NCBI GenBank assembly: GCA_030043175.1
Contig: JASHYD010001206.1
Location: 1-8,169 of the forward strand
Direction: 5' to 3'
Origin: Xanthobacteraceae bacterium
GTDB lineage: Bacteria; Pseudomonadota; Alphaproteobacteria; Rhizobiales; Xanthobacteraceae
Length of the DNA stretch: 8,169 bases
The notes beneath the pieces were generated by a model that saw only the letters and a list, made by a program, of their open reading frames with translations, did not search any database and had not been told where the DNA came from. Below, in pieces: positions 1 to 5,449 of this stretch. Position 1 is the first letter of the stretch. Every line of letters begins with the position of its first letter. The position numbers and the translations under genes were made by a program.

Positions 1-15
1 TAGTGCCAGGCCCAT
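1..15 (-). CDS. Start of an unidentified gene, cut by the window edge
   Basis: Only five codons (MGLAL) are inside the window. The call rests on a good Shine-Dalgarno sequence, AGGAGA (complement of 21-26), five bases before an ATG at 15-13, at the edge of an AT-richer strip that also holds a plus-strand gene start at 100. This arrangement resembles two divergent genes sharing a promoter region. No function can be given, and the start could be a chance match. Confidence 0.35.
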
Positions 16-99
16 GTGAATCTCCTGTTGATGGTTGCATCAGCACAATGCAGATTTTTAAATGCTTTGTCCATCGTTTGATGGCAGGGGAATCCTCCT
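16..99. promoter_or_regulatory. Probable divergent intergenic promoter strip
   Basis: These 84 bases are more AT-rich than the surrounding DNA (for example the run around 54-63) and lie between two oppositely oriented starts that each have a ribosome binding site. I infer that promoters for both genes lie here. I do not see a -35/-10 pair good enough to place a specific promoter. Confidence 0.3.
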
Positions 100-144
100 A
101 TGGCAAATATATTGTTCACCGGTGCTAGAGCATTCCTCGATTAG
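100..144 (+). pseudogene. 5' stub of a gene truncated by the IS630 element
   Basis: An ATG at 100 is preceded by AGGGGA (86-91) at an eight-base spacing. It opens MANILFTGA, nine codons that end exactly at the TA of the IS insertion (126-127). The IS then contributes RAFLD and a stop at 142-144. A short beta strand followed by TGA is what the first strand and glycine turn of Rossmann-type or ATP-grasp proteins look like (compare the common ILxTGAx start), but nine residues cannot decide. The rest of the gene is not found on the other side of the IS, where a minus-strand TPR gene lies instead. The start and truncation are seen in the sequence; the family is a guess. Confidence 0.4.
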
Positions 145-147
145 GTT
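128..147 (+). repeat. IS630 left terminal inverted repeat
   Basis: This arm reads GAGCATTCCTCGATTAGGTT and pairs with the complement of 1160-1179 at 15 of 20 positions; mismatches sit at arm positions 8-10 and 14-15. The TAA stop of the transposase at 148-146 overlaps its inner end. Confidence 0.85.
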
Positions 148-1086
148 AGGTGTAGCCTGAGTTTGCGAGATAAGCTTTGCATTCTTCCTTGGAAACCCCT
201 TTGAGAAATGAGGCGATAGCGCTCCAAAGCTGCTCAACAGTGCGCGCCTTCATTTTGCGTAAGAACGATTTGAGCCTTGCGAAGAGTTGTTCGATGGGGT
301 TTAGATCCGGGCTGTAAGCCGGCAGGAGAACGGCGCATGCGCCGCGAGCCGCGATTGCTTCTTCGACCCCGGCGACCTTGTGAGTGGAAACATTGTCCAG
401 AAAGACGATCTGTCCCTTCTTCAAAGTTGGAGCAAGAATCTGTTCGACATAGGCCAAGAAGTGGGGTCCATCCATCGGGCCATCCAGCACAAACGGGGCC
501 GAGACGCCATCATAGCGCAGCGCGCATATAAAAGTCGTTGTTTTCCAGTGGCCGTGTGGCACCTTATCAACGAGCCGTTTGCCTTGCGGAGCCCTGCCAT
601 AGAGGCGGGTCATCTTGGTGGTGGCGCCGGTTTCATCGATGAAGACAAGTTGTTTCGGATCAAGGATTTTCTGTTCTTCCCGCAATGCCTTACGGGCCGC
701 GGCGACGTCGGGCCGATCTTGTTCGGCCGCGTGTAGACTTTTTTTTTAAAGGTTAGGTTGATGTGGCGAAGGGACCGGGAAATCCCCGATTGGCTCACCT
801 TCACCTTTTCTTTCGCCAAGCGAGCCTGAAGCTCTGCAAGGGTACTATCCGGTTGTTCGGCTACAAGCTCCTTAACCCGCTCTGTGTGTGGCTCAAGCGT
901 GAAAGTCTTGTACCCGCCAAACTTGTCTGGACTGACACTGCCCGTTTCGCGCTTACGCTTGATGATTCCGCCAACAGTACTCAAAGCCATGTTGTAAAGC
1001 TCAGCAACTTTTACGCGGGTATGACCGGCTTCGATTGCCGCAACCACCCGTTCGCGCAAATCGTCGGAATAAGGCTCCCCATTCAT
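146..1086 (-). CDS. IS630-family transposase, two frames joined by -1 frameshift
   Basis: This is the DDE transposase that cuts and joins the IS ends. The first frame starts best at ATG 1086 (MNGEPYSDDLRERV), eight to nine bases after AAGGGG, and carries the helix-turn-helix DNA-binding part (about residues 5-60). The second frame holds the catalytic core with all three acidic positions: D in VFIDETGATT, D in IVFLDNVSTHK and E in SPDLNPIEQLF. The first frame continues only to a stop at 610. At 747-739 the coding strand has TTT followed by nine A, and a one-base slip back there gives KKKSLHAAEQ and joins the frames into a protein of about 313 residues, normal for the family. Programmed slippage is likely; an inactivating A-run mutation is the alternative. 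Confidence 0.9.
739..750 (-). other. Slippery A9 heptamer-type frameshift site in transposase
   Basis: The coding strand reads TTT AAA AAA AAA G in the first frame. Slipping back one base re-reads the last A as AGT and enters the second frame, which matches IS630 family sequence directly after the site. Poly-A runs of this type are well-known places for ribosomal or transcriptional slippage in IS elements. I did not find a convincing downstream pseudoknot by eye. Confidence 0.6.
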
Positions 1087-1149
1087 GACTGGCCCCTTTG
1101 TTCCAGTGGGCATCTTGAATCTGATTCGCGCCGTCGTGGGAATCCCCCA

Positions 1150-1971
1150 TCACCGATTCAACCTTTTCGTCAAATGCTCTAGATCAGCCGCAGCGCCTTC
1201 CGCATCGCCCGCCTTACGCCTGGCGACGGCGCGACCGTAAAGCGCCGCTGCGAGCCGCGGGTTGAGCCGCAGCGGCGCGTTGTAATCCTCGATCGATTTT
1301 TCGAGAACCCCTCGCTTGAGGTGGGCAAGGCCACGGTTCGACAGGATCTCGGGATCGCGTGGATCAAGTTTCATCGCCTGGTCGTAATCGGCAATTGCCT
1401 GGTCCAGTTCGCCGTGATCGCGATAGGTGTCTCCGCGATTAACCAAGGCAGCGACAAGGCGGGGGTTGGCCTTGAGAGCCTCGGAGTAGTCCGCGATTGC
1501 GCGGTCGAGATCGCCCTTGTCGCGCCAAGCGAGGCCTCTGTTGGTCAGCATCGTCACATTGTCCGGTGCGAGTTCAATTGCAGTGGAAAAGTCGATGATA
1601 GCCCGATCGTTGTCGCCTTTGTTGTTCCAGGCGACGCCGCGGTTATTAAAGGCAGGCGCATACGTCCGATCGACCTTGACCGCCGCATCGTAATCGGACA
1701 TCGCGAGGTCGAAATCGCCCTCACTCCGCCAGGTAAGGCCGCGGTTAGTGTAGGCAACAGCCAGTTCCCGCGCGCTTCGCCCTCGCGAATTGATCACCGC
1801 GGTGCAGCCGTCCTTGACGATATCGGCAGGATAAACCTCTCCTTCGTTGTTGCACAGCGCCCATTCTGGCGGCACCTGGGCTTCCTGTGCCGCCGCCAGG
1901 TCAGCGACTGCGGCCGCGACCAGGGCCGCGAGGGCGAGGCAGGCGATGTGTACAATCCTGAGCATGCTCAT
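1150..1971 (-). CDS. Exported TPR-repeat protein with IS-derived C-terminus
   Basis: The 273-residue product begins with a signal peptide (about 1-29, hydrophobic LALAALVAAAVA, probable cleavage near AAAQ). A short region with two cysteines (C40, C56, motif DGCTAVI) follows, as in many rhizobial periplasmic TPR proteins. Then come about five to six 34-residue tetratricopeptide repeats (about 72-265), recognisable by NRGxAWxxKGDxDxAIxDY and ending in xLDP or xANP. Such proteins act as protein-binding scaffolds; no partner is indicated here. The native sequence stops at L264: residues 265-273 (EHLTKRLNR) and the TGA stop are encoded by the IS630 end. The core repeats are intact, so the protein may still fold. 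The start at 1971 has only a weak ribosome binding site; the ATG two codons later is an alternative. Confidence 0.85.
   Translation of the reverse strand: MSMLRIVHIACLALAALVAAAVADLAAAQEAQVPPEWALCNNEGEVYPADIVKDGCTAVINSRGRSARELAVAYTNRGLTWRSEGDFDLAMSDYDAAVKVDRTYAPAFNNRGVAWNNKGDNDRAIIDFSTAIELAPDNVTMLTNRGLAWRDKGDLDRAIADYSEALKANPRLVAALVNRGDTYRDHGELDQAIADYDQAMKLDPRDPEILSNRGLAHLKRGVLEKSIEDYNAPLRLNPRLAAALYGRAVARRKAGDAEGAAADLEHLTKRLNR
1160..1179 (-). repeat. IS630 right terminal inverted repeat
   Basis: Read on the minus strand this arm is GAGCATTTGACGAAAAGGTT. It abuts the TA duplication at 1180-1181. It also supplies in-frame codons that now form the last residues of the neighbouring TPR protein. 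Confidence 0.85.
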
Positions 1972-2073
1972 CCGAGGTTTTGCGGTTGCACTACAGTATT
2001 ACAATTTGCGCACATATCTCGTATCGGATCTGCAGTAGCGAAGGACTGAATCTGGAATGAAGACCACAGATCA

Positions 2074-2093
2074 TAATATAGGACCGTATATTA
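2074..2093. promoter_or_regulatory. AT-rich palindrome upstream of the TPR gene
   Basis: TAATATA and TATATTA form perfect seven-base arms around a six-base centre (GGACCG). The palindrome is about 103 bp upstream of the TPR start, between that gene and the 3' end of the minus-strand pseudogene. It could be an operator or part of an AT-rich promoter; there is no second copy in the window to support a regulator. Confidence 0.3.
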
Positions 2094-2114
2094 ATTCGTT
2101 CGATCGACAAAGTG

Positions 2115-2482
2115 TTAGTAGTATCTCACGCTGCAGGAGATAGGTTCGAAATCCGGCTTCGACGTCATCGGAGCGTCGGTGTCGGGCTCGTAAAATGTCT
2201 TGATGTTTCCGCACAGGCAATTTCCGGCCAGTCGTTGGAACCCCCGCCCATAGGTGAGGTTCCGATCCAGCGCATCGTGAACACGCCCTCATCTCCGACG
2301 GTGAAACGGACCTGCAGGTGCTTGCCGGTCGATCGCGCGGGTCCTTGCCGAAAGCCAATTCTCGTTTGGGTCGCGCGCCAGATTTTCCTTACCTCTTCGA
2401 AGTCGATCAGCCGAGAGCGCTCCACCACATGCAGGTTCTCGGGGAAGGGTGTGCCGAACAGGTCGACCACGGCATACTTCAT
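2115..2482 (-). pseudogene. Decayed C-terminal part of a conserved hypothetical protein
   Basis: One frame from 2482 reads protein-like sequence with DLFGTPF, LHVVERSRLIDFE, GKHLQVRFTV, DEGVFTMRW and DWPEIACAE. Close by, a second frame carries LTYGRG (2258-2241) and then NIKTFYEPDTDAPMTSKPDF (from 2207), ending at TAA 2117-2115. Together these spell the C-terminal region of a conserved hypothetical family that I recall from Bradyrhizobium-like genomes, often close to DUF6152 genes. At least one single-base deletion near 2208 (GCGGAAACATC) and probably a compensating pair near 2240-2265 break the reading frame. There is no N-terminal half: upstream of the ATG at 2482 an in-frame stop comes within six codons. 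The function of the intact family is unknown to me. Confidence 0.6.
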
Positions 2483-2875
2483 ATCGGTCGAACCTGGTCA
2501 ACGCAGGCCTCCTCTCGAATCGCATTGCCAACTCTGTCGAAGGTTTTCCGGCTGTCACACAAACACACTTCCCATCATGTCATCTTTAGCTGACAACAAG
2601 CTGAAGCCTGCCTGAAGATAAACTGAATAATCAAAATCGATGATGGTGTTCTGAATTCAGCCATTCAGCGGAGATACAGACAACTAATGTATTGGATGTG
2701 CCGCGAGGACACGGTCTCGAGCGGGAACATACCATGAGTTGGCCCGAAAGCGAGATCACTGAAGGCGCGAAAGGACTCAAGAATTCGCGCACCGCTTCGG
2801 TGGCGAGCTGCCGGCGGGAAGATGCGGCCTCACTGTCGGTTGAGTCCAGCGCGGCTAAAAAAAGGCTGACACACA
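2483..2875. other. Gene-poor stretch between the pseudogene and the DUF6152 gene
   Basis: Open frames exist on both strands, but none shows a ribosome binding site together with recognisable protein sequence, and they overlap one another. The stretch probably contains the promoter of the plus-strand DUF6152 gene and remains of the missing 5' half of the pseudogene. Confidence 0.4.
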
Positions 2876-3280
2876 ATGAAGAATCCACGACGAGAGAACG
2901 GATTGAAGCGCCCGGTGACGTTGACGATTTCCGCAATGGCGTTTGCTGCAGATGGCGCGCAGGCGCACCATTCGCTGGCGATGTTTGACCAGGAACATCC
3001 GATCGAGATCGCCGGCACAGTGCTGGAGTTCCGCTACACGAGTCCTCACACTTTCATTCTGCTCAACGTCAAGGATACGGACGGCGAGAGCACGGTGTGG
3101 ATCCTGGAAGGCCTGTCTCCCAGCTCCCTCTCCCGCGTCGGCATCTCGGCGACAACCATCATGCCAGGCGATGGACTGGTCCTGACGGTCGACCCCCTGC
3201 GCACCGGTGCCCTGGGCGGCTCGTGGTCACCGAACAAGACGTGGTGGTTTCCGGACAGACGGCCTCTCATCAAGCCTTGA
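2876..3280 (+). CDS. DUF6152 family small secreted protein
   Basis: The product has 134 residues: a basic N-terminus (MKNPRRENGLKR), a short hydrophobic stretch (about 13-24) and a signal-peptidase site after AQA at 30, so the mature protein starts HHS. The motif AHHSLAMFD, then GTVLEFRYTSPHTF and a Gly-rich end (GALGGSW) are the hallmarks of DUF6152, a beta-rich periplasmic family of unknown function common in Proteobacteria. The adjacent histidines at the mature N-terminus and the later H58 invite a metal-binding guess, which is unproven. The start is supported by AAAAAAAGG ten bases before the ATG. Its nearest neighbour upstream is a divergent pseudogene of a family that I associate with it. 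Confidence 0.82.
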   Translation: MKNPRRENGLKRPVTLTISAMAFAADGAQAHHSLAMFDQEHPIEIAGTVLEFRYTSPHTFILLNVKDTDGESTVWILEGLSPSSLSRVGISATTIMPGDGLVLTVDPLRTGALGGSWSPNKTWWFPDRRPLIKP

Positions 3281-3576
3281 GAGATCCATCAACATCAGGA
3301 GACTCGCCAACCGCCTAACCTGCGCGGCAGGTTTCCGTCTGTAACCGGACTACGCGGCGCGGCCTCCAAATGAAATCCATGTGCTGCCGGCTGACGTACG
3401 GCTCGAGGCTGCATTTCTCCCGGAGTACCCGGACGGCAGGGGCGATCTGCTCCGCGCTTTCGGGCTCGCTGATGCAATGTTTCCGGGTGCAGGCGGAGGG
3501 CACACGGTCCGGTCCCGCGCAGGCCCTTTTCTATTTCAGGCATTCGAGGTTTTTGCTACTCTCATGACCATTTCGC
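3281..3576. other. GC-rich stretch without a supportable gene
   Basis: Frames are open on both strands here because of high GC. On the minus strand 3503-3315 (GTG start) encodes a helical-looking 62-residue peptide; on the plus strand a frame from 3381 contains LLRAFGLADAMF, loosely like the C-terminal half of glutathione S-transferases. Neither has a convincing start or family match, so I call neither. Confidence 0.35.
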
Positions 3577-3840
3577 TCACGTGTTCGCCTGACCGGCAAG
3601 CCGCCGCACCGTCGCCTTTAGCTTCCCAATCCTCAGCAGCCGCTTTGTCCTCTCCCGCTGATAGTCCTTGTCCCAACGCGCGAAGTCCCTTTCCGCATTC
3701 GTTAGGCGGGTGAGGGCGGCGTTCCAAACACGAGCAGCTACCCCTGCGTGTCTGAGTGCAGCCGGTTTACGGACATATGTCGCTTCCTCCTCGGGCGATA
3801 GTTGGCGGAGCCAATCATCTTTGCGCGCTCCCATTGCCAT
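3577..3840 (-). CDS. Hypothetical 87-residue charged helical protein
   Basis: I do not recognise this family. The start at ATG 3840 is chosen over an upstream TTG at 3903 because AGGA lies seven bases before it. The product (MAMGARKDDWLRQLSPEEEA onward) has no signal peptide or membrane helix. It contains an acidic-aromatic start (DDWLRQLSPEEEATYV), a helix rich in Ala and Arg, and a strongly basic C-terminus (about 60-87: DKDYQRERTKRLLRIGKLKATVRRL), compatible with a helical, perhaps coiled-coil or nucleic-acid-binding, cytoplasmic protein. Third codon positions are GC-rich as expected for a real gene. It stands alone, with over 500 bp of gene-free DNA upstream. Confidence 0.5.
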   Translation of the reverse strand: MAMGARKDDWLRQLSPEEEATYVRKPAALRHAGVAARVWNAALTRLTNAERDFARWDKDYQRERTKRLLRIGKLKATVRRLAGQANT

Positions 3841-4354
3841 AGCGATATCCTGTGGTGCTGGAGTGCGATCGTTTGGTCCTCGAAGTTGGTGAGGGCCGAG
3901 CAACGTCAGATTCGACAGAGTTCACTGAAAGGGCGCATCCGGACGACGTGGCGAGTCTCGGCTGGCTGCCGAGGCGGTGCTGCAAAAAAGCCTGCGCCGG
4001 TTGACACGGGCCAAGGTGGTGCAACGGGTGATCACGTAAAACCTCGCTAAGGTGATGCCGCCATGCCCTGCGGCTCGATAGTCGGCTAAAATCGGGCACT
4101 ATCCGCGGTCCTGCCAGCTGCGCGGCTGGCTCTTCGATGCAACGCCTCCTCCAAGGGAAGAAACCAAATCACCAGAGCAGCAGCGGAGGTGACGATTCCA
4201 GAGCCTCAGAGCCAAACGGTTCCCGCCTTTGGCGGACTCGATGGTAAACTCCACGAAACCCATCATGGCGTTTCCGCGGCTAGCCCCACGGTGGGTTTCG
4301 CTGCGCTCAATTCACCCGCGAATCTGAACCAATCTAGGTTCGCGCCATCTCGCG
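3841..4354. other. Gene-free stretch between the small hypothetical gene and tonB
   Basis: No complete gene is supportable. On the plus strand, 3947-4039 reads a GC3-rich tail (RLAAEAVLQKSLRRL and on to a TAA) that looks like the end of a protein, but an in-frame TGA stands about seven codons before it and no start is visible, so it may be a gene fossil. The right end contains the stem-loop at 4254-4300. Confidence 0.4.
4254..4300. repeat. Stem-loop element downstream of tonB
   Basis: Arms 4254-4268 (CGAAACCCATCATGG) and 4286-4300 pair at 13 of 15 positions around a 17-base loop. The arm followed by GTGGGTTTCGCTGCGCTCAA resembles a palindromic dispersed repeat that I associate with Bradyrhizobium-like genomes (GGGTTTCGCTNCGCTCAACCC). 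It lies 55 bp after the tonB stop, so it could also protect or end that transcript, but no T-run follows. Confidence 0.45.
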
Positions 4355-5023
4355 TTATTTGATGTAGAATTTCACAGGAACATTAAATGACAATTCGCTG
4401 TCCAAAACATTGTCGGGTGGCTTTGGTAGCGGCTGCGCGCGCACCAGCATCGCGAGCGTTTCTTCGTCGAGCGTCTCTGATCCCGAGCTTCGCACGATGC
4501 GGCTATTTACCACGCGCCCGTCATGGTCAATCGTAAAAGCGACCGTGACGGTGCCCTGGTCTCCGCGTGCACGCGCCTTATCCGGATAATGCTTGAAGCG
4601 TTCAAGATGGGCTGCAAGCGTGCTCTCCCAGCGCGCGATCGCTCGCGGCGCGTTGGCCTGCGGCGGAGCAGTTGCCTGCTTCTCCTCGGCCGGGGGTTCG
4701 AGCTTTGGCGGCTCCGGCATCGGCAAAGACAACTCGGCTTGCTCGGGCGGCTTTTCTTCTTTTTGTGGCGGCGTCGGGTCGCTCTGCTCTTCTTGCAAGG
4801 GGCCGGGCGGTAAATCCTGCATTGGCGCCGGGCCGGTTATAAACGATTCGGGAAGCTCGACGACCACGACCGGCGTATCAACGCCAAATTCCGATTCTTC
4901 GCTCGCGTCATCCATGATCGCCATGGCGCCAAGGCCGAGAGCCGCCACCACCACTGCAAAGCAAAGAGCCCAGCGCACGAACTCTGCGCGGCGATCCGAA
5001 GTCATTTCGGCAGCCGCGGTCAC
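4355..5023 (-). CDS. tonB: TonB energy-transducing protein
   Basis: TonB carries proton-motive energy from ExbB/ExbD across the periplasm to outer-membrane receptors. The 222-residue product has one N-terminal membrane anchor (about 16-38), a Pro/Glu-rich periplasmic spacer (about 57-125, many PPE/PPK/PEP runs) and a C-terminal TonB domain (about 132-222: HYPDKARARGDQGTVTVAF, then IVRSSGSETLDEETL and the end SFNVPVKFYIK). Length is near that of E. coli TonB. Its ATG overlaps the exbD stop in ATGA (5023-5020), showing translational coupling. The membrane anchor has no histidine, although a membrane histidine is typical of TonB; L29 (CTC) sits where a His codon CAC would differ by one base. TonB identity is secure from domain layout and the neighbours. 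Confidence 0.93.
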   Translation of the reverse strand: MTAAAEMTSDRRAEFVRWALCFAVVVAALGLGAMAIMDDASEESEFGVDTPVVVVELPESFITGPAPMQDLPPGPLQEEQSDPTPPQKEEKPPEQAELSLPMPEPPKLEPPAEEKQATAPPQANAPRAIARWESTLAAHLERFKHYPDKARARGDQGTVTVAFTIDHDGRVVNSRIVRSSGSETLDEETLAMLVRAQPLPKPPDNVLDSELSFNVPVKFYIK

Positions 5024-5445
5024 CGCAAAGCTTCCACGTCAAGCCCGACGAGGGCGACCTTTGTGTAACCGGCGGTGCGCAACGCATTCATTTTCTCCAT
5101 GAGGCTGCCGTAGCGCACGGACTTGTCGGCCCGCAGGTATACGAGCTGGTTGCGGTCGCCCTTTGAAAGGCTGTCGAGTGCAGCCCGAAGGCCTGCGCCC
5201 GACACCGGGGCGTCACCCAGCCACAGCGTCAGATCGGACTTGATGGTCAGAAAGATCGGCTGATCGGGGCGCGGCCGCGGATCCACGTTGGAGGTCGGCA
5301 GGTTGACCGCAACATCGACCGTTGCGAGCGGCGCAGCGATCATGAAAATGATGAGCAGGACCAGCATGACGTCAATGAACGGCGTCACGTTGATTTCGTG
5401 AACGACGTCAAGTGAATCTTCGCCGTGGTCGAGACGGATGCTCAT
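5020..5445 (-). CDS. exbD: ExbD, TonB-system proton channel subunit
   Basis: ExbD forms, with ExbB, the inner-membrane proton channel that powers TonB. The product has 141 residues, as expected for the family. It starts with a short cytoplasmic tail, followed by the hallmark INVTPFIDVMLVLLIIFMIA, in which D25 corresponds to the essential membrane aspartate (Asp25 in E. coli ExbD), one membrane helix (about 23-42) and a periplasmic domain (about 43-141, ending YTKVALVGLDVEALR). It lies four bases after the exbB stop and overlaps tonB by four bases, so the three are one operon. TolR is the related alternative, but tonB next door and the absence of tolA/tolB favour ExbD. Confidence 0.93.
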   Translation of the reverse strand: MSIRLDHGEDSLDVVHEINVTPFIDVMLVLLIIFMIAAPLATVDVAVNLPTSNVDPRPRPDQPIFLTIKSDLTLWLGDAPVSGAGLRAALDSLSKGDRNQLVYLRADKSVRYGSLMEKMNALRTAGYTKVALVGLDVEALR

Positions 5446-5449
5446 GGGG

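Larger units (their letters stand above)
128..1179 (-). mobile_element. IS630-family insertion sequence, complete, TA target duplication
   Basis: The element is 1052 bp with imperfect terminal inverted repeats that start GAGCATT and match at 15 of the first 20 positions. It is bounded by TA at 126-127 and 1180-1181, the target duplication used by the IS630/Tc1/mariner superfamily. With the flanking C125 and G1182, the empty site reads CTAG, the preferred target described for IS630. It carries one transposase gene on the minus strand, split into two frames. Both ends and the catalytic residues are present, so it may still be active if the frameshift works. It ends a TPR gene on one side and interrupts a gene start on the other. 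Confidence 0.93.

Noticed and set aside
1321..2049. Long plus-strand open frame of 242 codons
   Set aside because: It is the antisense of the TPR gene; the repeats in its translation mirror the TPR repeats and no ribosome binding site or family fits.
2631..2936. Minus-strand 101-residue frame upstream of the DUF6152 gene
   Set aside because: Ser/Arg-rich composition, no ribosome binding site, overlaps the well-supported DUF6152 start on the other strand.
3315..3503. Minus-strand 62-residue frame (GTG start) with helical-looking sequence
   Set aside because: GC-rich third positions alone are weak evidence; no ribosome binding site and no known family.
3381..3713. Plus-strand open frame with LLRAFGLADAMF and GPFLFQAFE, hinting at a glutathione S-transferase C-terminal half
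   Set aside because: Only short scattered resemblances; no thioredoxin-fold N-terminal half, no start with ribosome binding site, and competing open frames overlap it.
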